From positions 1,716,153 to 1,780,152 of the forward strand of contig NZ_OY759744.1 in NCBI RefSeq assembly GCF_963662735.1: a DNA stretch of 64,000 nt, written 5' to 3'. The stretch's first letter is position 1. Every line of letters starts with the position of its first letter. The notes below the pieces were generated by a model. It did no database searches and had not been told where the DNA came from. It was given only the letters and a program-made list of their open reading frames with translations. Both the position numbers and the translations under genes were made by a program. Below are positions 25,445 through 36,072 of this stretch, in pieces. This DNA is from an uncultured Methanoregula sp. GTDB lineage: Archaea > Halobacteriota > Methanomicrobia > Methanomicrobiales > Methanospirillaceae.

Positions 25445-26059
25445 ATGGAATTTACCGCAGTACAGATGGATGCAATGCGGGAGCTCTCAAATATCGGGGC
25501 CGCCCATTCGGCAACGACACTCTCGCAGATGCTCGATACCCAGATCGGTATGAGCGTACCGGAGATCAATGTCGTTGATATCTCCCGGGTGGGGGAGTTC
25601 CTTACCGATGAGCTGACAACCCTGGTCATTTTCGAACTCCAGGGGGATATTCCCCATGGGGGTTTTCTGGTTTTGCATTTCCCCCGTGATTCGGCGCTCC
25701 GGACTGCCAATATCCTGCAGGGGACCGAACAGGCACAACACCCGTTCAATGAGATGGACCAGAGTGCCATCCTCGAGGTCGGGAACATCATGGTCTCGTC
25801 TTTTCTGAGTGCCACGTCCGACCTGCTCGGGTTCATCATGCTCCCCTCGCCACCAGTCCTGGTCTTCGATATGGCTCACGCGGCTATCACGTCACTCATT
25901 GCCCAGATGACCGTTGAAGTGGACGATGTCATCCTCTTCCGGGTAGAACTCAAATCAGAGGAGTACAATATCGCCGGCAACATTCTCATCTTCCTTGAGA
26001 TCTCCACGCTCCAGAAAGTTGCAACAAGGCTCGAGGAACTGACCCGCCAGCCGGTATAA
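25445..26059 (+). CDS. CheC-like phosphatase
   Basis: A 204-residue CheC-type protein. Two pseudo-symmetric active-site motifs are visible: MRELSNIGAAHSATTLSQM near the N-terminus and SAILEVGNIMVSSFLSA in the middle, each with the Glu...Asn pair that removes phosphate from CheY-P. ATG 25445 has GAGG six bases upstream and is preferred to the GTG at 25433. No other chemotaxis gene is nearby, so the partner is likely a receiver domain elsewhere, possibly one of the hybrid kinases in this window (inference). A TATA-like AAGTATAAATG lies at 25313-25323. Confidence 0.88.
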   Translation: MEFTAVQMDAMRELSNIGAAHSATTLSQMLDTQIGMSVPEINVVDISRVGEFLTDELTTLVIFELQGDIPHGGFLVLHFPRDSALRTANILQGTEQAQHPFNEMDQSAILEVGNIMVSSFLSATSDLLGFIMLPSPPVLVFDMAHAAITSLIAQMTVEVDDVILFRVELKSEEYNIAGNILIFLEISTLQKVATRLEELTRQPV

Positions 26060-26261
26060 TCTCTGTATGTGGTCGATCCCGAGGGGAGCCGATGGGTCAT
26101 CGTGAGATTCCCGGATCGGTTTTTTCCGGGACACGTGACCCTGTGTTCCGGAACGATGATTATCCCGTCACCGGATTAATCCCGTTTTTTAAAAATGGTA
26201 AGCAAAAGGATTGTTTCCGCTCGTTTGAAAACCGATCTCTGTCCCCTGCAATACGCAAATT

Positions 26262-26281
26262 AAATTGTTTTATAACAAATT
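26262..26281. promoter_or_regulatory. near-palindromic operator-like element on the cbiM promoter
   Basis: AAATTGTTTTATAACAAATT has half-sites that match in inverted orientation with one mismatch, and the TATA element TTTATAA (26268-26274) sits in its centre. A protein bound here would block transcription of the CbiMN pair. The cognate regulator is unknown; NikR and the DtxR-like protein are both encoded in the window. Confidence 0.4.
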
Positions 26282-26316
26282 ATTTTGATCGAATTGAAAT
26301 AGGAAGAGAGGCGAAC

Positions 26317-26343
26317 ATGTTACCAGAAATACCATGCACATAA
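26317..26343 (+). promoter_or_regulatory. 8-codon upstream reading frame overlapping the cbiM start
   Basis: ATG at 26317 follows GAGAGGCGAAC and encodes MLPEIPCT before TAA at 26341-26343. The cbiM ATG (26334) is inside it in another frame and has no good Shine-Dalgarno of its own. Ribosomes finishing the short frame could restart on cbiM, a possible translational-coupling device. Confidence 0.4.
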
Positions 26344-27029
26344 TGGAAGGATTCCTGCCCCTGTACTGGTGTATATTCTGGTTCGCGATCTCGCTGCCAT
26401 TTATTGCGTACGGTGTAATTCTCTTAAACCGCCTTGTCAGCGAACAGCGCGACACCCTCCCCCTGCTCGCGGTATCGGGGGCTTTCATTTTCGTTCTCTC
26501 GTCCCTCAAAATGCCCTCGGTTACCGGGAGTTGCTCCCACCCTACGGGAACCGGCCTGAGCGCCATCATGTTCGGCCCGTTCCTTACATCTGTCCTGGGC
26601 CTGATCGTGCTCCTGTACCAGGCGCTCTTCCTTGCCCACGGGGGGCTCTCGACCCTTGGCGCCAATGTTTTTTCCATGGCTATCGCCGGCCCAATCGCCG
26701 GCTACTGGATTTACCGGGCGGGAAAGGCAGTCGGCCTCAATACCTTTGTCACGGTTTTCCTTGCCGCAGCGTTTGCCGACCTGGTAACTTATGTCGTGAC
26801 TTCGTTCCAGCTGGCCCTTGCCTTCCCGGCAGCAACCGGTGGGATCACGGCATCATTTGCAGCGTTTGCCGTCATCTTTGCCATCACCCAGATTCCCCTC
26901 GCGATCATCGAAGGAGTCATCATAGCTCTCACGTTCAAGTACATCATCCAGTCCCGGCCGGATATTCTCATACGGTTGAATGTCCTCACTCCTGAACAGG
27001 TGAAGAAGATCCAGGAGTCGTTTGCATGA
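26334..27029 (+). CDS. cbiM: CbiM-type cobalt ECF S component (orphan pair)
   Basis: A 231-residue canonical CbiM. It starts MHIMEGF, with the His2 that binds the metal together with the N-terminal amine, then [15 protein letters not shown] (second metal-site His) and [16 protein letters not shown]. Seven helices. The CbiN gene overlaps it (ATGA) but no cbiQ or cbiO follows, so this pair must borrow T and ATPase subunits from elsewhere or act alone; CbiMN is known to have some basal uptake activity. A tiny 8-codon reading frame (26317-26343) with a much better Shine-Dalgarno overlaps the start codon. Confidence 0.92.
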   Translation: MHIMEGFLPLYWCIFWFAISLPFIAYGVILLNRLVSEQRDTLPLLAVSGAFIFVLSSLKMPSVTGSCSHPTGTGLSAIMFGPFLTSVLGLIVLLYQALFLAHGGLSTLGANVFSMAIAGPIAGYWIYRAGKAVGLNTFVTVFLAAAFADLVTYVVTSFQLALAFPAATGGITASFAAFAVIFAITQIPLAIIEGVIIALTFKYIIQSRPDILIRLNVLTPEQVKKIQESFA

Positions 27030-27334
27030 AGTATACGCTTGAGATCATAGCCGTTGTCACCATCATCGTCTTTGCGGGAATTTTTCTTGTGCAGAACGCA
27101 CAAATCCAGAAAGATCTCAAGCCCGGTGAAGAAGCGTGGGGCGGGGCCGACAGCAATGCGGCAAAAGTGATCGAATCCCAGGGATATACTCCCTGGATTC
27201 AGCCGTTCTGGGAGCCCCCGAGTAATGAGATTGCAACTCTCTTATTCTGCCTGCAGTCTGCCATTGGATCCCTTATCATCGGCTACTTCTTCGGGTACTA
27301 CCGGGGAAAAACGGATGGGGCAAAGACAAAATAA
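27026..27334 (+). CDS. cbiN: CbiN cobalt transport subunit (orphan pair)
   Basis: A 102-residue protein with two helices (about 5-23 and 72-95) and a typical external loop: [20 protein letters not shown], then [19 protein letters not shown]. The GGAD...EPPSxEI pattern is diagnostic for CbiN. It overlaps cbiM by ATGA. No other ECF gene follows; the next genes are on the other strand. Confidence 0.92.
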   Translation: MKYTLEIIAVVTIIVFAGIFLVQNAQIQKDLKPGEEAWGGADSNAAKVIESQGYTPWIQPFWEPPSNEIATLLFCLQSAIGSLIIGYFFGYYRGKTDGAKTK

Positions 27335-27516
27335 TTTTTGGCAAAACCTGTACCTGCAGGGTTATTGCGTGTGCAGCGATACTTCATCCCAGCTCTTTCC
27401 CAAACCCGGACAGAGCGCCTGATCCCTGCAGAAAAAACTCCAGACTTCCGGTTCCTGATTCCGAACCAGCATCAGCCTGTTTCCGCAGGGAATCATCCCC
27501 CTGCAATCCAACGGGT

Positions 27517-27789
27517 TCAGGATAATATTTTTTCAGCGGTATGCGGGATGTTGGGGGCTGGTGATTCCAGTGCCTTGATCCGGTGGACTATTTCATGGGC
27601 CACGTTCTCCCCGGCAAAATACTGGATTGGCATCCGGAACCGGTCTGCAAAGTCGATCAGGGTATCCCCGTGAAGATTTTCCGGCATGATGCCCATCTTC
27701 CTGCACTGCATATTGACTGCCGAAATTGCAAGTCCCGTTCCTATTACCGGGGCAAGGATTCCGATGATTTCATCCGCGGGCTCAGCCAT
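27517..27789 (-). CDS. uncharacterised small protein of a three-gene cassette
   Basis: A 90-residue protein. A hydrophobic N-terminal stretch (IIGILAPVIGTGLAISAVNM) is followed by a soluble, His-containing region (MGIMPENLHGDTLIDFADRF, ENVAHEIVHRI). ATG 27789 has GGAGG six bases upstream and overlaps the end of the preceding membrane-protein gene by eight bases. The frame open to 27831 is rejected. No family recognised; its tight coupling to two paralogous membrane proteins suggests a shared complex. Confidence 0.68.
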   Translation of the reverse strand: MAEPADEIIGILAPVIGTGLAISAVNMQCRKMGIMPENLHGDTLIDFADRFRMPIQYFAGENVAHEIVHRIKALESPAPNIPHTAEKILS

Positions 27790-28117
27790 GCTCTGCCTCC
27801 CGGAAAAGACTGAAGAGCCTGCCTGCAGCAAGGATCAGGCAGGCAACACCGGCGAAGTACATGATGCTCTGGAACCATTTGAGCGAGTAAGCTGCGGTGA
27901 ACCCAAACTCAATGCCGTCCCCGAAATACCTGAGAAGTGCTCCCAGTGCCATGAATATGGCGAAAAGGAGAAGCATGTCGATGAACGACCTCACCGCTCC
28001 CCCGAATTTTTTCCGTATGTCCCAGTAAATGACGGCCACGATCAAAAAGAGGGCGAAGACAAGGAGTTTGAATGCAGGATTGAGCGGGCTTGTCGCATAA
28101 TCCGTAATATCGATCAT
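27782..28117 (-). CDS. small three-helix membrane protein (paralogue 2)
   Basis: A 111-residue protein with three or four membrane helices. The N-terminal region YATSPLNPAFKLLVFALFL matches YTTSVLNPFLKLLILVLFI of the gene just upstream, so they are tandem duplicates. GGAGG lies ten bases before the ATG, which overlaps the upstream stop (ATGA). Function unknown. It lies directly upstream, with overlap, of the 90-residue gene. Confidence 0.72.
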   Translation of the reverse strand: MIDITDYATSPLNPAFKLLVFALFLIVAVIYWDIRKKFGGAVRSFIDMLLLFAIFMALGALLRYFGDGIEFGFTAAYSLKWFQSIMYFAGVACLILAAGRLFSLFREAEHG

Positions 28118-28461
28118 GGCAGCTCATCCTCCCCGGGAGATCCGAACAGCCTTGTCACTTCTTCCAGTTTTGCCCGGATGATCAGGGTTATTACGAGGAT
28201 CAGGATCACGAGAGCCAGGTTGAAGATACTCTCCCCCCACTTGTATTGTACGTAAAAATCCCCTTCGAAACGAAATGCAGAAGCAAGTGCCCCGGCCACT
28301 GCGCCGATAAGGAGAAGCGTCGAGACCTGGTGCAGGATTCCCCCGTACCTCTGGCGGCACCGGTAAAAGAGCCAAGCCGCTACGATAAACAGGACGAGGA
28401 TGAGCAACTTGAGAAACGGGTTCAGCACGCTGGTAGTATAGGACAGGATCTCAATTGCCAT
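28114..28461 (-). CDS. small three-helix membrane protein (paralogue 1)
   Basis: A 115-residue protein, first gene of the three-gene cassette, with AAAGGAGG ten bases before the ATG. Helices at about 15-32, 45-63 and 80-98, then an acidic tail (EEVTRLFGSPGEDELP). Homologous along its length to the next gene. Both keep a Lys after the first Pro-rich turn and a basic RxxYGG or KKFGG loop. No known family. Confidence 0.72.
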   Translation of the reverse strand: MAIEILSYTTSVLNPFLKLLILVLFIVAAWLFYRCRQRYGGILHQVSTLLLIGAVAGALASAFRFEGDFYVQYKWGESIFNLALVILILVITLIIRAKLEEVTRLFGSPGEDELP

Positions 28462-28601
28462 GTTCGCCGGGCCTCCTTTCTGGTGCGGGCATCAGTCCCG
28501 CGGCTCGTGTGGATATTCAGTGCCCTACTATTTGTAAATTCGCTTGCAGCTGGGTACTGTTATCGGAACTGCTCCGGGCGTTCCCCCGGCCGTGTCCGAT
28601 G

Positions 28602-30842
28602 TCAGGGATCACTACCGGTTCCCGGTACCCTGCGCCACCGGCCGGGCGGTACACTGATCCCGAACCGGGCACCTGTGCCGGGACTTCCCGTTTCTGTTAT
28701 TCCGAGCCCGGTGATTGCCAGGATCTCCCGGGCAAGGAAGAGACCGAAACCGGTATTTTTGCCCACGCCTTTTTCAAAGATTCTGCTCTTGAGATCTTCA
28801 GGAACACCGACACCGTCATCTTCAATAATAAGCGTTCCGTCCGTTCCGTTTTCTGTAAATGAGATCGTTATGTTGCTGACGGTCTCCCCGTGGCGCTTGG
28901 CATTATCGAAGAGATTGAAAAAGACGAGCATCAGCATGGGATCGGCAAAGACCTCATAGTTCCCGTGACGGATCGTGAGGGTGATTCCTTCGGGAAGATT
29001 ATCATAAGCTGCCATCTTTGCGATGGTCTCAATGTTCTGCCATACGGGTTCGTTCACCCCCATGTCCTGGTAATCCTTGGTAAACCGGATCTGTTCCCCG
29101 ATCCTCTGGCTCACTTTCCGGATGCGTGCAAGCAATTCGAGAGCCTCGCGATTCCCCTCGATCTTTTTTCCCAGGAATGTGGAATAGGCATCCAGCGCAA
29201 GGAGCTCGTTCACGATATCGTGCCGGGTAATGCTTGAAAGGATGTTGAGTTTCTCGTTGGCTTTCCTGAGAGCGTCCCCGATGAGTTTGCGTGACGTAAT
29301 ATCCCGCAGGGAAAGGAGCATGGCATCTTTCTCCCCGAATACGATCTTTCTCCCGATGCACTCGATCCAGATCTCTCTTTGTGCAAACGTGGTTATCCGG
29401 TAACTGACGAGAAAATTATCTATCCCTGTCTGTACCTTTGCAAAATCCTTCTGTGCCTGCTCACGGAATTCCGGTGTAATAAAATCGAGCACATTCGATT
29501 TCCCCACAAGATCGGTGTAATGTTCGAACTCGATGATCTCACCGATACGTGGGTTTGCAAAGAGGAGCAGGCCGGAAAAATCAACGATGATAATCCCGTC
29601 AAGGGATTGTTCAATAAGGCTGCGGAATTTTTCCTCGCTCTCCAGAAGAGCTTTCTCCGCTTTTTTACGCCCGGTGATGTCGCGGATGATGGTTACGATA
29701 CCGATAACCGTACCGTCACTGCTTTTCATCGGCGACGTGTTGATGGCCGCGGGGAAGATCGATCCGTCTTTTCTCTTTGCGCGATACTCCCGGCCCAGTG
29801 AAGTCCCTTCACCGGTAACCAGCGCCGAGAGCGCGTGTATCGCTTTCTCCTTGTCCTCGCTGCTGATCCAGTCGAGGATATTTGTTCCGATTGCATCTGA
29901 TAGAGATACGTTGCCAAAAATCTCGAGTACCCGGGGTGAAGCGTGGGTGATGGTGCCGGAAGTATCGGCAACTGCAATGCCGTCCGGGGACGCGAGGAAA
30001 AGGCTCCGGTGGAGTTCTTCACTTTCCCGTAATGCTTTCTCGGCAAGTTTGGTCTCGCTGATGTCCCGTATGGACTCTATTGCGCCGGTGACCACTCCGT
30101 CACGGTTGCAGAGGAGCGAAGCTTTCCCCAGGAGGAAGACCGTTTTTCCCCTCGGGCGAGGCAGTGCGGTTTCAGCAATGAGCACATCCCCCTCTTTTGT
30201 TATGATCGAGTAATTCTTCTCGATCTCTTCCCGGGGCTGGAGAATAAGATCAATGAGAATCGGTCGGCGCGTCCCATAAAACGGGATAGCGTACTCGTGG
30301 TCCGCTTTTCCCAGCATCGCAGAAGACGGGACCCCGGTCATCTCTTCTATAGCCCTGTTCCACGCTATTACCATCCCGTTCGTGTCAATGGCAAATGTTG
30401 CGTCAGGCAGGAAATTGATGATGTTTGCAAGTCGCTGCTCGGATTCCTGAATTGCGTCCTTGTCTGCTTTTAGTTCGGCTGACTTCTTGATCTTGTGGGC
30501 AAGTTCCGCAAACTGGGCCTCAGGATCCCCGCCTTTCTGAAGGTAAAAATCTGCTCCGTTGTTGATCGCCTCGATAACGATCTCCTCCCTGCCTTTGCCG
30601 GTGAAGAGAATAAACGGGATATCGCCCGAGCGGGAACGGACCTCTTTTAAAAAATCGATCCCGTTCATCCCGGGCATCTGGTAATCCGAGACTATGACGT
30701 CGTAGTGTGTGGACCCGAGCTTTTCAAGTGCCAGATGCGCGGAGGTAATGGTGTCAACATGCAGGTCGGGGTCTTCTTCGAGATAGATTTTACCGATCTC
30801 GAGAAGGTCTGCTTCATCATCGACATAGAGGACAGAGTACAT
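28602..30842 (-). CDS. receiver-PAS-histidine kinase hybrid
   Basis: A 746-residue relative of the kinase at 14.0-16.3 kb. N-terminal receiver (YVDDEADLLEIGKIYLEED, Asp in VIVSDYQMPGMNG), PAS domains at about 135-250, 270-390 and 400-510, then the H-box ITRHDIVNELLALDAY and an ATPase domain with NLFDNAKRHG, DDGVGVP and GVGKNTGFGLFLAREIL. A soluble cytoplasmic sensor. The two hybrid kinases align closely around the receiver and first PAS (PILIDLILQPREEIE versus PILIDLILESPEKLE), pointing to duplication within the genome. Signal unknown. Confidence 0.9.
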   Translation of the reverse strand: MYSVLYVDDEADLLEIGKIYLEEDPDLHVDTITSAHLALEKLGSTHYDVIVSDYQMPGMNGIDFLKEVRSRSGDIPFILFTGKGREEIVIEAINNGADFYLQKGGDPEAQFAELAHKIKKSAELKADKDAIQESEQRLANIINFLPDATFAIDTNGMVIAWNRAIEEMTGVPSSAMLGKADHEYAIPFYGTRRPILIDLILQPREEIEKNYSIITKEGDVLIAETALPRPRGKTVFLLGKASLLCNRDGVVTGAIESIRDISETKLAEKALRESEELHRSLFLASPDGIAVADTSGTITHASPRVLEIFGNVSLSDAIGTNILDWISSEDKEKAIHALSALVTGEGTSLGREYRAKRKDGSIFPAAINTSPMKSSDGTVIGIVTIIRDITGRKKAEKALLESEEKFRSLIEQSLDGIIIVDFSGLLLFANPRIGEIIEFEHYTDLVGKSNVLDFITPEFREQAQKDFAKVQTGIDNFLVSYRITTFAQREIWIECIGRKIVFGEKDAMLLSLRDITSRKLIGDALRKANEKLNILSSITRHDIVNELLALDAYSTFLGKKIEGNREALELLARIRKVSQRIGEQIRFTKDYQDMGVNEPVWQNIETIAKMAAYDNLPEGITLTIRHGNYEVFADPMLMLVFFNLFDNAKRHGETVSNITISFTENGTDGTLIIEDDGVGVPEDLKSRIFEKGVGKNTGFGLFLAREILAITGLGITETGSPGTGARFGISVPPGRWRRVPGTGSDP

Positions 30843-31014
30843 CGGGATACCGCACGGTTATCTGGTATGTTGTGAATGGACTGTCGATGATAATTGAATC
30901 TTTCTTTTTTATTTTTGAATTGCATAAATATTTCATCAGTCAGAGCGTGAGACGATTTACTACTGCAACCCGATCAAAAAATCCGGGCGGTAATCTAGTA
31001 GGAAAAAGGGTTGA

Positions 31015-33177
31015 TCAGTTCCGCTCCCCGCTGAAACGATATGTTCCGCCCGGTACCCTGATCTCGAACCGGACTCCCTCGCCGGGTTTCCCGTTTTCTG
31101 TGATGGAAATGCCGGTGATTGAGAGAATCTCCCTTGATAAGAACAACCCGAGGCCGGTATGTTTCCCGAATCCTTTCTGGAAGAGCCGTGTTTTGTCCTC
31201 CAGAGAAATGCCAACACCATTGTCACGATACGTGACGATTAATCCGTCCGGGACTTCTTCTGCAGAAAGTGCAACTGACGTCACGTGTCCTCCGTGACGC
31301 AGGGTATTTTCCATAAGATTACTGAACACTTTCTCGATAAGGGGGTCTGCATAGACATAAAGACCTGACACCTGTGTATCAACGGCAATTTCCCCCAGCG
31401 GGAGTTGTGATGCCGCAGTGCGGAATATCTCCGCAACATCCTGCCATCGGGGAGCCTGGACCCCGAGATCCTCATAATTCCGGGTGAATTCAATCTGTCG
31501 GCGGATCGCGTCCGCTGCTATATCAGTATTTTTCAGATAATCGAGAAGTTCAGGATCTTTTTCGCGTTCTTCCGCAAGTTCCAGATAGGTGCGCAGGCCC
31601 ATGAGCTGGTTGAGAATATCATGGCGGGTAATTGACGAGAGCATGTTGAGTTTTCTGAGTGCCTGCTGCAATGCCTGTTCTGTCTTTTTCCGCTCTGTTA
31701 TGTCCCGGATGATCCCGACAATAAACTTCTCGCCCGAGGAATTTGTATAGAGGATTTTTTTGGTACTGATCGTATGGGTGTTTTCGGCCGAGTCGGTGAT
31801 ATCCTCCTCGTTTTCGTTCTCGCGACCTGTCCGGAATACCTCTTCATCTTTCAGCCAGAAGGTATCCGCCTCTTCTCGTTTGAAAAAATCATAATCGCTT
31901 TTTCCCAGCAATTCTTCGCGTGTATGTCCGGTAAACTGGCAGAAACCGTTATTCACTTTTACAAAGTTGTGGTTGCTGTCCTTGATAAAGAGGGGATCTG
32001 CCAGGGTATTGATCACGGTGTCCAGGTAGGTATTCGATTCCCGCAATGCACGCTGGATCTTTTTCTGGCTGGTGACATCCCGTAGCGATTCGATCGCGCC
32101 GGTGACCCTGCCCTCCCGATCAATCAGCGGCGTTGCACTTATCCACAGCGAGAAACGGGTTCCATCAACGCGGGTAACATTCTTCTCGGTCCTGACCATG
32201 TTCCCTTCAAAGCGGACATCAGGATACGCGGTTTTAATCCCTTCCATATCCTGACGCAGGATATAGTCGATGAGGATTGGGCCGGTATCCCCGGAAATCC
32301 ATGAAGTGTACGAATGTCCCCCTTTGCCGATCATATCTGACGCCGGAATCCCGCTCATCAGCTCCATGGCTCGGTTCCATGCAACAATATCACCCGCGTT
32401 GTCGATAACCATCGTTGGATCCGGAAGGAATTCGATGATCTCTGCAAGACGCCTGCTGGTTTCACGATGGGTTTCTTCTTCCCGTTTACGCTCCGTGATA
32501 TCTCTCCCGATAACCTGTATTCCCGCGACAACGCCATCCTTTATGATCGGAGCACCGGAAAATTCCAGGATCGCATATACTCCATCTTTTCTCCGGAACG
32601 GGACCGTAATTTTTACCGGTATTTTTCCTTCTGTAATACCAAGGACGGATGCCTGTAACCGGTCGATATTGTCCGGGTGGATAAAATCCCCGGGCACTTT
32701 TCCGATGATATCGGAACGCTCCCAGCCCAGAATTTTCTCAACCGATGGGGAAACATACGTAGCTCTTCCCGTAATGTCCGTAAGAATAATAATATCGGAA
32801 CTCCGTTCAGCCATATCCTGGAACTGGCCCGTACTTTCCTGCACACGGATTGTCAGAAACGAGACAACGGTGGCGATAAGGATAAAAATAATGACCCGTC
32901 CCCCGGCAGGGATCAGATCTCCGGGAATTACCGGGTTGAAATAGTATACCAGTATGCAATACATCGCGGAAATGATGAGCGAGAAGAATATACCGCGACG
33001 GGGAAAGAAATATGCCGCGAGAATAATCGGGACGTAAAAAATGTGAGGAAGAACATTGGTAATACCGTTCATGAGCCCGTACCCGTTCAGGACCAGGGTT
33101 ACAATGGTAATGGCTGCAATGAGCAGAACAAGGATACCAGGTCTTTTTTGCAGGTTAGTGAACACGGAACGATCCAT
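31015..33177 (-). CDS. membrane-bound PAS histidine kinase
   Basis: A 720-residue kinase. Residues 12-110 hold four hydrophobic helices (ILVLLIAAITIVTLVLNGYG, PHIFYVPIILAAYFF, FFSLIISAMYCILVYYF, VIIFILIATVVSFLTI), an integral membrane sensor region. Three PAS domains follow, then the H-box ITRHDILNQLMGLRTYL and an ATPase domain with NLMENTLRHG, DNGVGIS and GFGKHTGLGLFLSREIL. No receiver domain is attached, so an unlinked response regulator would be needed. Neighbouring kinase downstream lies on the same strand 170 bases away. Confidence 0.9.
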   Translation of the reverse strand: MDRSVFTNLQKRPGILVLLIAAITIVTLVLNGYGLMNGITNVLPHIFYVPIILAAYFFPRRGIFFSLIISAMYCILVYYFNPVIPGDLIPAGGRVIIFILIATVVSFLTIRVQESTGQFQDMAERSSDIIILTDITGRATYVSPSVEKILGWERSDIIGKVPGDFIHPDNIDRLQASVLGITEGKIPVKITVPFRRKDGVYAILEFSGAPIIKDGVVAGIQVIGRDITERKREEETHRETSRRLAEIIEFLPDPTMVIDNAGDIVAWNRAMELMSGIPASDMIGKGGHSYTSWISGDTGPILIDYILRQDMEGIKTAYPDVRFEGNMVRTEKNVTRVDGTRFSLWISATPLIDREGRVTGAIESLRDVTSQKKIQRALRESNTYLDTVINTLADPLFIKDSNHNFVKVNNGFCQFTGHTREELLGKSDYDFFKREEADTFWLKDEEVFRTGRENENEEDITDSAENTHTISTKKILYTNSSGEKFIVGIIRDITERKKTEQALQQALRKLNMLSSITRHDILNQLMGLRTYLELAEEREKDPELLDYLKNTDIAADAIRRQIEFTRNYEDLGVQAPRWQDVAEIFRTAASQLPLGEIAVDTQVSGLYVYADPLIEKVFSNLMENTLRHGGHVTSVALSAEEVPDGLIVTYRDNGVGISLEDKTRLFQKGFGKHTGLGLFLSREILSITGISITENGKPGEGVRFEIRVPGGTYRFSGERN

Positions 33178-33389
33178 GTGGGCGGAATCTCCCCAGCAGG
33201 TACGAATTGTTTGTTCATGGTGTGCGGGTAATTATAATACTTCGCGTATATTGCACTCAAAATTCAGCGTGGCGGAAAAACTGCCTCTATCAAGAACTGG
33301 GCATGAGCCGGTTGTCGCGAAGTCTGATAGCATTGGTGCCGAATGAAATGCGCGACAGCGTTAATGAAATTCAAAAAAAATGTGGAAGA

Positions 33390-33680
33390 TCACATCCACA
33401 ATCCCAACACCCGGAACGCGATCCCGCCAATGGCAATCGCCATAACGATCCCGGCAGCGGAGATCGCGAGTGCTTTTCTCCAGCCGGATTCAGATGCGAG
33501 TACTAGGATCACCGAGATGCAGGGGATGCAGAGCATCGAGACCAGTGCGAGGACAATCAGCTGGACCGGGGACATGATCGCCGCAAAGTTCGTTGTCCCG
33601 AAGATCACCGCAAGAGTGAGGATTGTAAGTTTTTTCTCACGATCCCGAAGATAAGCGTAATCCCGATGGTGCATGAAAGA
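33390..33680 (-). pseudogene. FeoB remnant (C-terminal membrane part, frameshifted)
   Basis: The last 80 codons read like the C-terminal gate of the Fe2+ transporter FeoB: FGTTNFAAIMSPVQLIVLAL, then MLCIPCISVILVLASESGWR with the conserved Pro-Cys, then a final helix. Directly upstream the homology continues in another frame as GITLIFGIVRK, the usual FeoB lead-in. The two frames meet at a run of six T on the plus strand (33630-33635), so a one-base slip explains the break. The G domain and first half of the protein are absent; 33681-33766 holds no more of it. A start at ATG 33674 could still make a 94-residue peptide. Confidence 0.7.
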
Positions 33681-33766
33681 AGAAAAAAGCGTGCCTCAGG
33701 AGGTTAGTATGCCTTAAGCCAAACATTTATTCTCCTGCTGTCGAAATCTCTGCCTTGTGAACGGAT

Positions 33767-36057
<2,291 letters not shown>

Positions 36058-36072
36058 CATAAACGTCCTGGA

